This document shows, piece by piece, positions 44,340 to 53,936 of a DNA stretch of 64,000 nucleotides. Every line of letters begins with the position of its first letter. Within the stretch, counting starts at the first letter, position 1. The stretch spans positions 186,001 through 250,000 of the forward strand of contig JAFKFN010000002.1 in the NCBI GenBank assembly GCA_017308255.1, given 5' to 3'. The notes below the pieces were generated by a model, which made no database searches, was not told the origin of the DNA, and saw only the letters and a list, made by a program, of their open reading frames with translations. Source of the DNA: Altererythrobacter sp. Its GTDB lineage: Bacteria; Pseudomonadota; Alphaproteobacteria; Sphingomonadales; Sphingomonadaceae. Both the position numbers and the translations under genes were made by a program.

Positions 44340-45185
44340 ATGGGGACGACGGGCGAGGCGGCGGGCATCAGCGAATGGCTGGGGCAGAGCGGGCGGAGCT
44401 GGGCCGAACAGTGGCGGCGGACAGATCGCGGCTTCAGCATGCTGACCGAACGCCTGCTGCAACGCACGCGAGAATTCGATTTCGGATCGATGCTCGACAT
44501 CGGCTGCGGCGCGGGCGAGCTGTCATTGGCGATCGCGCGCGGGCGCCCGCAGTGCCGGGTGGTCGGCGTGGATATCTCACCCCCGCTGGTCGCGGCGGCG
44601 CGGGAACGCGGGGCGCATCATCCCGATGTCGTGTTCGAACTGGCCGATGCCGCCACGTGGCGCCCGGTCGAACCGTTCGCGCCGGACCTGCTCGTGTCGC
44701 GCCACGGCGTGATGTTCTTCGATGATCCGGCCTCGGCTTTCGCCAACTTGCGTGAACTGGCCGCGCCCGGCGCGGCGCTCATGTTCTCCTGCTTTCGCGG
44801 GCGAGAGCTGAATCCGGCGCTTACCGAGGCCTCCACGCTCCTGCCCGATCCGCCTCCGCCGCCGGCCGATCCCCGCGCGCCGGGCCCCTTCGCCTTCGCC
44901 GATCGCGATTATGTGGAGCAGATCCTCACCCGCGCCGGCTGGTCGGACCTTGCGGTCGAGGCTTATGACTTTGCCATGATCGTCGGCGGCGGGGCCGATC
45001 CGATCGAGGATTCGCTGGCTTATTTCACCACGATCGGCCCGGCCGCGCGCGCGGCGCGCGAATTGGGCGAGGCTGACCGAGAGGCCTTTCTCGGCCGCTT
45101 GCGCGATCTGGCCCGGCGCAACCTGCGCGAAGGCATCGTTTCGCTGCGCGCCGCCGCCTGGATCGTCACCGCGCGCAAGGCCTAG
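44340..45185 (+). CDS. class I SAM-dependent methyltransferase
   Basis: The 281-residue protein has the SAM-binding motif MLDIGCGAGELSLAIA (near residue 51) and VVGVDISPPLVAAARERGA, and a post-motif with PDLLVSRHGVMFFDD. The C-terminal part (about 195-281) is a helical substrate domain. The substrate is unknown. It lies 93 bp upstream of alaS and 3 bp downstream of a small membrane gene. Confidence 0.9.
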   Translation: MGTTGEAAGISEWLGQSGRSWAEQWRRTDRGFSMLTERLLQRTREFDFGSMLDIGCGAGELSLAIARGRPQCRVVGVDISPPLVAAARERGAHHPDVVFELADAATWRPVEPFAPDLLVSRHGVMFFDDPASAFANLRELAAPGAALMFSCFRGRELNPALTEASTLLPDPPPPPADPRAPGPFAFADRDYVEQILTRAGWSDLAVEAYDFAMIVGGGADPIEDSLAYFTTIGPAARAARELGEADREAFLGRLRDLARRNLREGIVSLRAAAWIVTARKA

Positions 45186-45278
45186 CTGTCCCATCGCCGC
45201 ACGCGTGGCACCCGCCGCACCGCTCCGCACCGCCCAGACCGTTGCCAGCGGGGCATGCAGGCCCTAATTCGCAAGCCC

Positions 45279-47957
45279 ATGCACTCGACCAACGACATCC
45301 GCCGGACGTTCCTCGATTACTTCGCGGCCAATGACCACGCCGTGGTGCCTTCGGCGCCGCTGGTGCCGTACAACGATCCCACGCTGATGTTCGTCAACGC
45401 GGGCATGGTTCCGTTCAAGAACATCTTCACCGGCCTGGAAACGCCACCCGCGCCGCGCGCAACCAGCAGCCAGAAGTGCGTGCGCGCGGGGGGCAAGCAC
45501 AACGATCTCGATAACGTCGGCTATACCGCGCGGCACCTGACGCTGTTCGAGATGCTCGGCAACTTCAGCTTCGGGGACTATTTCAAGGAACGCGCGATAG
45601 AGCTGGCTTGGGGGCTGGTGACGCGCGAATTCGGCCTGCCGGCCGATCGCCTCACCGTCACCGTCTATCACACGGATGACGAAGCGTGGGACTTGTGGAA
45701 GCGGATCGCCGGCCTGCCGGACGATCGGATCATCCGCATCGCCACCAAGGACAATTTCTGGGCCATGGGTTCGGACGGGCCCTGCGGCCCGTGTTCGGAG
45801 ATTTTCTGGGACTACGGCCCCGATGTCGCCGGCGGCCCGCCGGGATCGCCGGACGAGGACGGCGATCGCTTCGTGGAGATCTGGAACCTCGTGTTCATGC
45901 AGTACATGCAGGAAAACGACCAGATCACCGGCGACCTGCCCCGGCCCAGCATCGATACCGGCATGGGGCTGGAACGTATCTCCAGCGTGCTGCAAGGCGT
46001 CCATTCGGTGTTCGAGACGGACACCTTCCGCAAGCTGATCGAAGCGAGCGAGGCCCTGACCGCCACCCGCGCGCAAGGCGATCAGCAGGCGAGCCATCAG
46101 GTGATCGCCGATCACTTGCGCTCCACCAGCTTCCTGATCGCCGATGGCGTGCTGCCGGCCAACGAAGGGCGCGGCTACGTGCTGCGCCGGATCATGCGGC
46201 GGGCGATGCGCCATGCGCACCTGCTCGGCGCGAAGGAGCCGCTGATGCACCGGCTGGTGCCGGCGCTGGTGGTCGAGATGGGCCAGGCCTATCCCGAACT
46301 CGCGCGCGCGCAACCGCTGATCGAGGAAGTGCTGGAGCGTGAGGAAACCCGCTTCCGCCAGACTCTCGCCAACGGCCTCCGGCTGCTTGACGAGACCACC
46401 ACCGGCATGGGCACGGGCGACAGCCTGCCGGGTGAAACGGCGTTCAAGCTCTACGACACCTTCGGCTTTCCCTACGATCTTACAGAGGATGCGCTGCGCG
46501 CGCGGGGCATCGGCGTGGACCGTGCGGGCTTCGACGAGGCCATGGCGCGCCAGCGGGCAGCGGCACGCGCCGCCTGGAAGGGCTCCGGCGCGGCGGCCGA
46601 GGGCGAACTGTGGTTCGACATCGCCGAACGCGAAGGCGCGACCGAATTCACCGGCTATGGCGCGGCGGAAGGCGATGGCCAGGTCGTCGCCCTGGTGGTC
46701 GGCGGCAAGGAAGTTGACCGCGCGAATGCGGGCGAGGACGTCACCGTGCTCGTCAACCAGACGCCGTTCTATGGCGAAAGCGGCGGCCAGATGGGTGACA
46801 CGGGAACGATCACCAGCGATGCCGGCCTGCGGATCGACATCGCCGACACCAGTAAGCCGCTCGGCCGCCTCCACGCGCACCACGGCAAGGTGGCCAGCGG
46901 CGCGATCGCCGTGGGCGATACCGTGCATCTGGCGATCGACGCCGATCGGCGCGACCGCATCCGCGCCAATCATTCCGCTACCCACCTGCTCCACGCCGCG
47001 CTGCGCCACACGCTGGGCGAGCATGTGACGCAGAAGGGCTCGCTCGTCGCGGAAGACCGGCTGCGCTTCGACTTCTCGCACCCCAAGCCCCTCACGGCGG
47101 AAGAGATCGCCGCGATCGAAGCCGAAGTGAACGCGGAGATTCGCCACAACGAAAGCGTCGTGACCCGGCTGATGAGCCCGGACGAGGCGATTGCCGCCGG
47201 CGCCATGGCGCTGTTCGGGGAGAAATACGGCGATGAAGTGCGCGTGCTCTCGATGGGGCGCGGCGATTGGCAGGGCTCGGGCCGCAACTATTCGATCGAA
47301 TTGTGTGGCGGCACCCATGTCGCCGCCACCGGCGATATCGCCCTGTTCCGCGTGATTTCCGAAAGCGCGGTCAGCTCCGGCGTGCGCCGGATTGAAGCGC
47401 TGACGGGCGAGGCCGCTCGGCGCTGGGTCGTCGGGCGCGAGGAAGCGCTGAAATCCGTCGCCGCCGCGCTCAAGACCGCGCCGGAAGAGGTGGAAGCGCG
47501 CGTTGCCACTCTGCTCGACGAGCGTCGCCGGCTGGAACGTGAACTGGCCGAGGCAAAGAAGCAGCTCGCCCTTGGCGGCGGCGGTGCCGGCGCCGCGCCG
47601 GCTTCGGCGGACGAGGATGTGGGCGGCCTCAAGTTCTCCGGCCAGGTCCTCCAGGGCATGAACCCCAAGGAACTGCGCGGGTTGCTCGACGATGCGAAGA
47701 AGCGGCTCGGTTCCGGCGTCGCGGCGATCGTCGCGGTGAACGAAGGCCGCGCCACCGTGGCCGCCGGGGTTACCGATGACCTGACCGGCCGCGTCAGCGC
47801 CGTCGATCTCGTCCGCGCCGCCGTCGCCGCAGTCGGCGGACAGGGCGGGGGTGGCCGGCCCGACATGGCGCAAGGCGGCGGGCCCGATGGCGACAAGGCC
47901 GCACAGGCGCTCGACGCGATCCGCGCGGTGCTGGCCGAGGAAACCGTCGCGGGTTAA
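45279..47957 (+). CDS. alaS: alanine--tRNA ligase
   Basis: The 892-residue product has the full family layout. The class II catalytic core (about 1-240) includes [15 protein letters not shown] and [18 protein letters not shown], followed by the tRNA-recognition domain and an editing domain (about 555-710) with [13 protein letters not shown] and CGGTHV zinc ligands. The C-terminal C-Ala region has [24 protein letters not shown] linker sequence. The start at [15 protein letters not shown] (45279) matches other AlaRS; an upstream ATG adds eight residues. Confidence 0.97.
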   Translation: MHSTNDIRRTFLDYFAANDHAVVPSAPLVPYNDPTLMFVNAGMVPFKNIFTGLETPPAPRATSSQKCVRAGGKHNDLDNVGYTARHLTLFEMLGNFSFGDYFKERAIELAWGLVTREFGLPADRLTVTVYHTDDEAWDLWKRIAGLPDDRIIRIATKDNFWAMGSDGPCGPCSEIFWDYGPDVAGGPPGSPDEDGDRFVEIWNLVFMQYMQENDQITGDLPRPSIDTGMGLERISSVLQGVHSVFETDTFRKLIEASEALTATRAQGDQQASHQVIADHLRSTSFLIADGVLPANEGRGYVLRRIMRRAMRHAHLLGAKEPLMHRLVPALVVEMGQAYPELARAQPLIEEVLEREETRFRQTLANGLRLLDETTTGMGTGDSLPGETAFKLYDTFGFPYDLTEDALRARGIGVDRAGFDEAMARQRAAARAAWKGSGAAAEGELWFDIAEREGATEFTGYGAAEGDGQVVALVVGGKEVDRANAGEDVTVLVNQTPFYGESGGQMGDTGTITSDAGLRIDIADTSKPLGRLHAHHGKVASGAIAVGDTVHLAIDADRRDRIRANHSATHLLHAALRHTLGEHVTQKGSLVAEDRLRFDFSHPKPLTAEEIAAIEAEVNAEIRHNESVVTRLMSPDEAIAAGAMALFGEKYGDEVRVLSMGRGDWQGSGRNYSIELCGGTHVAATGDIALFRVISESAVSSGVRRIEALTGEAARRWVVGREEALKSVAAALKTAPEEVEARVATLLDERRRLERELAEAKKQLALGGGGAGAAPASADEDVGGLKFSGQVLQGMNPKELRGLLDDAKKRLGSGVAAIVAVNEGRATVAAGVTDDLTGRVSAVDLVRAAVAAVGGQGGGGRPDMAQGGGPDGDKAAQALDAIRAVLAEETVAG

Positions 47958-48017
47958 AGCGCGATCGCCCAAGCCTCGTTCCTCACCGCCGCGAGTTAGC
48001 GAGCAGTCGCCGCCCCT

Positions 48018-48096
48018 TCGTCATTGCGAGCGTAGCGAAGCAATTCAGAGCGGCGCAAAACTGCCCTGGATTGCTTCGCTACGCTCGCAATGACGA
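48018..48096 (-). repeat. palindromic repeat family A, copy R4
   Basis: 31-base arms (left arm with one substitution, CAATTCAG) flank a 17-base centre. The centre reads as the reverse-oriented form of the family. It lies between alaS and a small hydrophilic gene. Confidence 0.95.
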
Positions 48097-48120
48097 GTGA
48101 GGGGGCGTCCGCCCAGCCGT

Positions 48121-48297
48121 CTAACCCCGCCGCCCGCTCACCGCGCGGGTCTCGGTTTCGCTGCCGCGTGGGGTATCGCTGCGCTCGGGCTCGTTGTTGC
48201 CTTTTCGCTGCGGGCCGCGGATGGACCCGAACTCCTCGCCGGTCTGCTCCTGCGGCTTCGTGGCGCGGCCGTCATCGGGTTGTTTGCGCTCTTTCAT
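48121..48297 (-). CDS. small hydrophilic protein (58 aa)
   Basis: The product starts MKERKQPDDGRATKPQEQTGE and is rich in charged and small residues (E, K, R, D, G, T), so it is likely disordered. It resembles small stress-type hydrophilins but is not clearly a known family. A good AAAGGAGTG ribosome site and a clean stop support it. It is separated from the K+/H+ antiporter by 67 bp on the same strand. Confidence 0.65.
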   Translation of the reverse strand: MKERKQPDDGRATKPQEQTGEEFGSIRGPQRKGNNEPERSDTPRGSETETRAVSGRRG

Positions 48298-48364
48298 CGG
48301 AACACTCCTTTCGTGGGAGTGAAACGCCTGTCCCCCGCCCAAAGGTCCGGCGCCGGGCGCCCGT

Positions 48365-50131
48365 TCAGCGCGGTTCGACCACGCTGGTGCGCAGCTTGGG
48401 CTTATAATCCAGCGCGGCGCTTTCCATGATCCGCTCGCGGAATTCGTCGCGCTTCTCGTGGATGGAGGCGATCACCGGCCCCATCGGCACGCCCAGGTCG
48501 ACCAGCACGGCTTCCGAAAGCTGCAACGAGCTTTCGAGCGTCTCCGGCACCGCGGTGCTCGCGCCTGCCTTGTAGAGTTCCGCCGCGTGGATCGTGTCGC
48601 GCGCGCGCGCGATGATCGGCAGCTCGGGATAGGCCGCCCGCAGCTTGCGCACCAGCCGCTGGGCCAGCACCGGCTCGTCCATCGTCAGGATCACCGCCGG
48701 CGCGCTGCCCACGCCCATTTGGTCGAGCACGGAAAGGCGCGCGGCATTGGCGAACAGGGCGTTATAGCCTTCCTGCCGGCACTGGGCGATCTGGTCGGTA
48801 TCGGAATCAATCGCCACATAGGGCTGGCCGTGGCGGGTCAGCATCTGCGCCACCAGCCGGCCGACGCGGCCGCAGCCGACGATGATGGCGGGCGGGCGGC
48901 TGCTGTCGGTGCCGATCGTATGCGCGTCGGGCGTGGTTTCCACCTGGCGGCCCAGCATGTTGCCCAGCTTGGCCAGCAGGGGCGTGATCGTCAGCCCGAT
49001 GGCGGTGACGATCTGCCAGAACTGGGCCGTGCCCGGCTGGATCAGCAATGCCCCCGCCGCGGTGGTGAGCACGATCAGCGTGGTTTCCGAAGGGCTGGCC
49101 ATCAGGATGCCGGTTTCCACCGCGATCCCGCGCCGCGCGCCCATCACTCTCAGCAGCAGGCCGGTGACCAGGGCCTTGACCGTCATCACGCCCACCACGG
49201 CCATCAGGATCGGCAGCAGATTGTTCCAGATCGTCAGCAAGTCGATGCCCATGCCCACCGTGATCAGGAACACGCCCAGCGCCAGGCCCTTGAACGGCTC
49301 CATGATGCCTTCGACTTCCGAATGGTATTCCGTCTCCGCGATCAGCAGGCCGGCCACCAGCGCCCCCACGATCGGTGAAAGGCCGACCAGCGCGGTGGCC
49401 AGGCTGGCGCCGATCACCACCAGCAGCGATGCGGCCAGGAACAGCTCCGGGCTCTTGGTCCGCGCCGCCTGGGCGAACAGGCGGGGCAGGGCCAGGCGGC
49501 CGATCACCATCATCGCCAGCACCACCAGCGCGCCCATCCAGATCGTGTCGAACAGGCCTTCCAGCCCCTCGCTCGCCGCATAAGGGGCCAGCGCGCCCAG
49601 CACGAAGATGATCGGCACGATGGCGATATCCTCGAACAGCAGCATGGAAAGCGCGGCGCGCCCCACGGCGGTATGCGTGCCCGCGATCGGCAGCACCAGC
49701 GCGGTGGAAGACAGCGCCAGCGCCAGGCCCAGGCCCAGCGCCCCGGTCCAATACTGGCCCAGCATCGTCAGGAACACGGCGATCAGGCCCGCGCTGATCG
49801 TCAGTTCCATCAGGCCCAGCCCGAACACCAGCTTGCGCATCGTCCACAGCCGGTTGAACGAAAGCTCCAGCCCGATGGTGAACAGCAGCAGGATGATGCC
49901 GAATTCCGCGAACGGCGCCAGCCCTTCTGGGTCGGTGATGGTGATGTAAGTCAGCCATTCCTGCTTGTAGACCATGCGGCCGAGGCCGAACGGCCCCACC
50001 AGCAGGCCGACCAGGATGAACCCGATCACAGGCGTAATCCGGAAGCGGGCGAAGACCGGGATGACGATTCCCGCTGCGCCGAGTATTACCAGAGCATCGG
50101 ATAGTGTGGTGGAGAGAGTGGCCCCGTGCAT
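48365..50131 (-). CDS. monovalent cation:proton antiporter with RCK domain (KefB/CPA2 type)
   Basis: The 588-residue protein has about 12 membrane helices (first at 8-28) with the CPA2 pattern VIGFILVGLLVGPFGLG, LLLFTIGLELSFNRLW and LLLFEDIAIVPIIFVLG, then a cytosolic RCK_N domain (about 415-540) with IIVGCGRVGRLVAQML for nucleotide binding. It would exchange K+ or Na+ for H+ under ligand or stress control. No KefF-type ancillary subunit is adjacent. It diverges from an FAD oxidoreductase gene with only 23 bp between starts. Confidence 0.92.
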   Translation of the reverse strand: MHGATLSTTLSDALVILGAAGIVIPVFARFRITPVIGFILVGLLVGPFGLGRMVYKQEWLTYITITDPEGLAPFAEFGIILLLFTIGLELSFNRLWTMRKLVFGLGLMELTISAGLIAVFLTMLGQYWTGALGLGLALALSSTALVLPIAGTHTAVGRAALSMLLFEDIAIVPIIFVLGALAPYAASEGLEGLFDTIWMGALVVLAMMVIGRLALPRLFAQAARTKSPELFLAASLLVVIGASLATALVGLSPIVGALVAGLLIAETEYHSEVEGIMEPFKGLALGVFLITVGMGIDLLTIWNNLLPILMAVVGVMTVKALVTGLLLRVMGARRGIAVETGILMASPSETTLIVLTTAAGALLIQPGTAQFWQIVTAIGLTITPLLAKLGNMLGRQVETTPDAHTIGTDSSRPPAIIVGCGRVGRLVAQMLTRHGQPYVAIDSDTDQIAQCRQEGYNALFANAARLSVLDQMGVGSAPAVILTMDEPVLAQRLVRKLRAAYPELPIIARARDTIHAAELYKAGASTAVPETLESSLQLSEAVLVDLGVPMGPVIASIHEKRDEFRERIMESAALDYKPKLRTSVVEPR

Positions 50132-50154
50132 TCGGCGTGTATGTCAGACGGGCA

Positions 50155-51408
50155 ATGAACACGGCAACTGCTGATGTCGTGATCGTTGGTGGCGGACCGG
50201 CCGGGATGATGGCCGGCCTTCTGTTCACCCGTGCCGGCGTATCGGTGCGGGTGCTGGAAAAGCACGCGGACTTCTTCCGCGATTTCCGCGGCGACACTGT
50301 GCACCCCTCGACCATGGAGATACTCGATCAGCTCGGGATGCTCGGCCGCTTCCTCGATCGCCCGCACGAGCGGCTGGACAAGGCCGAAATCCGGGTCGCC
50401 GGCCAGGACTACACGGTCGGCGATCTGTCGCATCTGCGCACGCCGGCGCCGTTCATCGCCATGATGCCGCAATGGGATTTCCTCGATTTCCTGCGGGACG
50501 AGGCCGCCGCTTTCCCCGGATTCGCGCTGGAGATGGCGGCGGAGGTAACGGATTTCATCGAGGAAGGCGGGCGCGTGGCCGGCGTCCGCCTGGCGGATGG
50601 GCGTCAGCTGCGCGCCCGTAAGCTGGTTGTCATGGCCGATGGCCGTAGCTCGCTGGTGCGCGGGCGGCACCTGCTGCCGGTCACGCAAATCGGCGCGCCG
50701 ATGGATGTATTGTGGTTCCACCTGCCCAAGGCCGACGATCACGGCGAAAGCCTGCGCGGTGCGGTGGGGACCGGCCGCATGGCCGTGCTGATCGACCGCC
50801 GGACTTATTGGCAGGCGGCCTTCATCATCCCCAAGGGCACTGCTGAAGACGTGAAAGCGCGCGGCATCGGCTGGCTTCGCGGCGAGATGCAGGCGCTGTT
50901 TCCCGAACTCGACTTGTCGGGGGCGCTGGGCAGCGCGGATGACCTGCATCTTCTGTCCGTCGCGCTCGACCGGCTCGATACCTGGCACCGCCCCGGTCTG
51001 CTGGCCATCGGCGACGCGGCCCACGCGATGAGCCCGATCGGCGGCATCGGCATCAACCTGGCGATCCAGGATGCGGTGGCCGCCGCCAATATCCTCGCCG
51101 GCCCGCTGACCCGCGGGCAGGATCCCGATCCGCTGCTGCACAAGGTGCAGGATCGCCGGCTTTTCCCCACTCGCGTGATTCAGGCAGGGCAGAAGCTGGC
51201 GCAGGATAGCGTGATCGGCGCGGTGCTGTCCGGCCAACCGATCACCCGCGCGCCCATGATCCTGCGCGTGCTCGACCGCTTCCCGCTGCTGCGGCGGATA
51301 CCGGGGCGCATCGTCGGGCTGGGCGTGCGGCGGGAAAGGGTGAGATCGCCGCAACGGCGGAGCGCTAAAACCCGATCGCCTATCCCTGAATCGTCATTGC
51401 GAGCGTAG
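50155..51408 (+). CDS. FAD-dependent monooxygenase/oxidoreductase
   Basis: The 417-residue flavoprotein has an N-terminal dinucleotide site (ADVVIVGGGPAGMMAGLLF), a DG motif (VVMADGRSSLVRG near 160) and GLLAIGDAAHAMSPIGGIGINLAIQDA near 280 typical of aromatic monooxygenases. Its last codons (SSLRA and stop) are part of palindromic repeat R5, so the repeat provides its C terminus and stop. It is probably a hydroxylase, substrate unknown. A start 17 codons earlier is possible but lacks similarity. Confidence 0.9.
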   Translation: MNTATADVVIVGGGPAGMMAGLLFTRAGVSVRVLEKHADFFRDFRGDTVHPSTMEILDQLGMLGRFLDRPHERLDKAEIRVAGQDYTVGDLSHLRTPAPFIAMMPQWDFLDFLRDEAAAFPGFALEMAAEVTDFIEEGGRVAGVRLADGRQLRARKLVVMADGRSSLVRGRHLLPVTQIGAPMDVLWFHLPKADDHGESLRGAVGTGRMAVLIDRRTYWQAAFIIPKGTAEDVKARGIGWLRGEMQALFPELDLSGALGSADDLHLLSVALDRLDTWHRPGLLAIGDAAHAMSPIGGIGINLAIQDAVAAANILAGPLTRGQDPDPLLHKVQDRRLFPTRVIQAGQKLAQDSVIGAVLSGQPITRAPMILRVLDRFPLLRRIPGRIVGLGVRRERVRSPQRRSAKTRSPIPESSLRA

Positions 51409-51471
51409 CGAAGCAATCCAGGGCGTCTTGCACTGCCGCCCTGGATTGCTTCGCTACGCTCGCAATGACGA
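51391..51471 (-). repeat. palindromic repeat family A, copy R5
   Basis: Perfect 31-base arms flank a 19-base centre that reads reverse relative to R1. The left arm overlaps the 3' end of the FAD oxidoreductase gene and supplies its stop codon. Confidence 0.95.
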
Positions 51472-51499
51472 GGGGCTTATTAGTTGCCCCCGACAGCCC

Positions 51500-52723
51500 T
51501 TAGGCCCAGGCGGCCATCTCCGTCTCGAGGTTCTCCACGATCGCCTCGAAGAACTGCTCGGTGGTCATCCACGCCTGGTCCGGGCCGATCAGCAGCGCCA
51601 GATCCTTGGTCATCTTGCCGCTTTCCACGGTCTCGATGCACACCTTCTCCAGCGTTTCGGCGAAGCGGACCACGTCGGGCGTGTTGTCGAACCGGCCGCG
51701 ATAGATCAGGCCGCGCGTCCAGGCGAAGATGCTGGCGATCGGGTTGGTGCTGGTGGCCTTGCCCTGCTCGTGCTGCCGATAGTGGCGCGTCACGGTGCCG
51801 TGCGCGGCTTCCGCTTCCACGGTATGGCCGTCCGGCGTCATCAGCACGCTGGTCATCAGGCCGAGGCTGCCGAAGCCCTGCGCCACCTGGTCGCTCTGCA
51901 CGTCGCCGTCATAGTTCTTGCAGGCCCAGACGAACTTGCCGTTCCACTTGAGGGCGCTCGCCACCATGTCGTCGATCAGGCGGTGCTGGTATTCCAGCCC
52001 GGCGGCGGCGAACTTTTCCTTGAAGCCTTCAGTGTCGAACACTTCCTGGAACAGGTCCTTGAAGCGCCCGTCATAGGCCTTGATGATCGTGTTCTTGGTC
52101 GAAAGGTACAGCGGCCAGCCGCGATCGAGCGCGTAGTTCATGCTGGCGCGGGCGAAATCGCGGATCGATTCGTCGAGGTTGTACATCGACATCGCCACGC
52201 CCGATGCCTTGAAGTCGTAAACCTCGCGGTCGATCGTCTCGCCGTTCTCGCCCTGCCACACCAGCCGCAGCTTGCCGGGGCCGGGAACCAGGAAATCGGT
52301 CGCGCGGTACTGGTCGCCGAAGGCATGACGGCCGACCACGATGGGATCGGTCCAGCCGGGGATCAGCCGGGGCACGTTCTGGATCACGATCGGCTCGCGG
52401 AAGATCGTGCCGCCCAGGATGTTGCGGATCGTGCCATTGGGGCTCTTGTACATGTCGTGGAGGCCGAACTCCTCCACACGCGCTTCATCGGGCGTGATCG
52501 TGGCGCACTTCACGCCGACGCCATGTTCCTTGATCGCATTGGCCGCGTCGATCGTGATCTGGTCGCGCGTCTCGTCACGCTTTTCGATGCCGAGGTCGAA
52601 GTACTTCAGATCGATGTCGAGGTAAGGAAGGATCAGCCGCTCGCGGATCCATTGCCAGATGATCCGCGTCATCTCGTCGCCGTCGATCTCGACAACGGGG
52701 TTTACGACCTTGATCTTCGCCAT
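51500..52723 (-). CDS. icd: NADP-dependent isocitrate dehydrogenase
   Basis: Icd oxidises isocitrate to 2-oxoglutarate. The 407-residue protein resembles the eukaryotic-type homodimeric NADP enzymes: [15 protein letters not shown] at the N terminus, [20 protein letters not shown] near residue 93, [20 protein letters not shown] near 270 and [18 protein letters not shown] near 306. It stands alone on the minus strand; no TCA partner is adjacent. Confidence 0.97.
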   Translation of the reverse strand: MAKIKVVNPVVEIDGDEMTRIIWQWIRERLILPYLDIDLKYFDLGIEKRDETRDQITIDAANAIKEHGVGVKCATITPDEARVEEFGLHDMYKSPNGTIRNILGGTIFREPIVIQNVPRLIPGWTDPIVVGRHAFGDQYRATDFLVPGPGKLRLVWQGENGETIDREVYDFKASGVAMSMYNLDESIRDFARASMNYALDRGWPLYLSTKNTIIKAYDGRFKDLFQEVFDTEGFKEKFAAAGLEYQHRLIDDMVASALKWNGKFVWACKNYDGDVQSDQVAQGFGSLGLMTSVLMTPDGHTVEAEAAHGTVTRHYRQHEQGKATSTNPIASIFAWTRGLIYRGRFDNTPDVVRFAETLEKVCIETVESGKMTKDLALLIGPDQAWMTTEQFFEAIVENLETEMAAWA

Positions 52724-52856
52724 GCGTGGGAATCCTGAATGTTGGTTTCCGGATAGGGTTGCGGTCCCTTAAGGAGCAGGGCGCGCCTGTGCAAGCGGTG
52801 CCCTCCCGTCAGGTGGGTCGAAGGAGAGCGGTTACCGCGTACGAGGCAAATGAAGA

Positions 52857-53123
52857 TCAGGAATCGCGGTGGTGCGAAGTGGCGTTGGTCACGTCATCGT
52901 CATGCCCGCTCTTGTCGCTGAAGAAGGCCAGGGCGAACAGTCCGCACCCCAAAAGCATGGAGATGAACACGCCGAGCACCGTGGCAATGACGGCGTGAAC
53001 GCTCCAGGCGCCCATTGCGTTCAAATAGATCAGCGCGCCAATAACCGTGAGAACGCCGATCCCGACGATCCATTTCAGCGAGCGTTTAAACTCCCGAGCG
53101 GCCTGTTGCTTCGAATGAGCCAT
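52857..53123 (-). CDS. small two-helix membrane protein (88 aa)
   Basis: Two hydrophobic segments (about 18-34 and 40-68) follow a basic N terminus (MAHSKQQAAREFKRSLK), and the C terminus is rich in Asp, Ser and His. The ATG at 53121-53123 was chosen because the longer frame has no coding character. It lies upstream of icd on the same strand (133 bp). I recognise no family. Confidence 0.65.
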   Translation of the reverse strand: MAHSKQQAAREFKRSLKWIVGIGVLTVIGALIYLNAMGAWSVHAVIATVLGVFISMLLGCGLFALAFFSDKSGHDDDVTNATSHHRDS

Positions 53124-53235
53124 GGGGCAGTCTACCCCATCGGGCGGGGCGAAACCAGCGACGCACGCGCGTGGGAAGGAGCCGCGAAGCGGAAATCGCA
53201 CCGGTTCAGAGAGGAAGCTGCTGCTGAAGGCAAAG

Positions 53236-53258
53236 AAAAACCCGCTATTTCAGCGGGT
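53236..53258 (-). terminator. rho-independent terminator after tRNA-Val
   Basis: On the minus strand a 7-bp stem (ACCCGCT with AGCGGGT) with a five-base loop is followed by a T-run. It lies 19 bp beyond the 3' end of the tRNA. Confidence 0.8.
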
Positions 53259-53276
53259 CCCTCGTGGTTTCCTGAA

Positions 53277-53351
53277 TGGTGGGCGTAGGAAGGATTGAAC
53301 TTCCGACCCCTGCGATGTCAACACAGTGCTCTACCACTGAGCTATACGCCC
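53277..53351 (-). tRNA. tRNA-Val(GAC)
   Basis: Read on the minus strand, the sequence folds into a cloverleaf: a seven-base acceptor stem (GGGCGTA/TACGCCC), a D arm starting TAGCTCAGTGGTAGAGC, an anticodon arm CTGTG-TTGACAT-CGCAG with anticodon GAC, and a T arm GTCGGAAGTTCAATCC. The 3' CCA is encoded. It stands alone with its own terminator. Confidence 0.97.
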
Positions 53352-53430
53352 ACGCCATTCCAGGCCGCCCTTGCGGGCAGGCGGGCCATCTAGCGTCGCA
53401 GGTCCGAGGTGACAAGAGGGAGAGAGCCGC

Positions 53431-53814
53431 TCAGGGCCGAAACTGGGCTTCGGTCAGCTCGTCTTCGAACATGCGCTCCACTTCCAGCACCAGGTCCTTG
53501 AGGTGGAACGGCTTCGACAGCATCTTCGCGCGCGGCGCTTCGCGGCTGGCTTTCAGCGTCACGGCGGCGAACCCGGTGATGAACATCACCCGGGTGCGCG
53601 GGCTGATCTCGGCGCAGCGTTGGGCCAGTTCGATCCCGTCCATCTCGGGCATGACGATGTCCGACAGCAGCAGGTCGTAATCCGTCCGCTCCAGCAGAGG
53701 CAGCGCGGCGGTGCCGCGATCCACCGCATCCACCGCGTAACCCGCTTGCTCGAGGGCGCGGGCCAGGTAGGTGCGCATCGCCTCGTCGTCTTCGGCAAGC
53801 AGAATGCGGATCAT
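53431..53814 (-). CDS. cpdR: CpdR-type single-domain response regulator
   Basis: The 127-residue receiver protein has acidic D9/D10, phosphoacceptor D52 (LLSDIVMPEMDG) and the SKPFHLKDL Lys region. In Caulobacter CpdR controls ClpXP substrate degradation and cell-cycle progression, and in its unphosphorylated form primes ClpX. The C terminus (EAQFRP) is short as in CpdR. The ATG at 53812-53814 is preferred over longer frames. It diverges from an N-formylglutamate amidohydrolase gene. Confidence 0.92.
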   Translation of the reverse strand: MIRILLAEDDEAMRTYLARALEQAGYAVDAVDRGTAALPLLERTDYDLLLSDIVMPEMDGIELAQRCAEISPRTRVMFITGFAAVTLKASREAPRAKMLSKPFHLKDLVLEVERMFEDELTEAQFRP

Positions 53815-53936
53815 CGTTCGCTCCAGCCATGAAATAAGATGAAGCGCCCCCATATGCCGCCCCCGTTTCCGAAGCTCATACAAAATCCGTAGTGACCAGC
53901 TTTGACACAACGCCAATTCCCGGCCAGCTTCGCACC

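Noticed and set aside
45264..47972. A 902-codon minus-strand frame covering alaS
   Set aside because: Antisense image of alaS. The + strand shows all AlaRS motifs, while this frame shows none.
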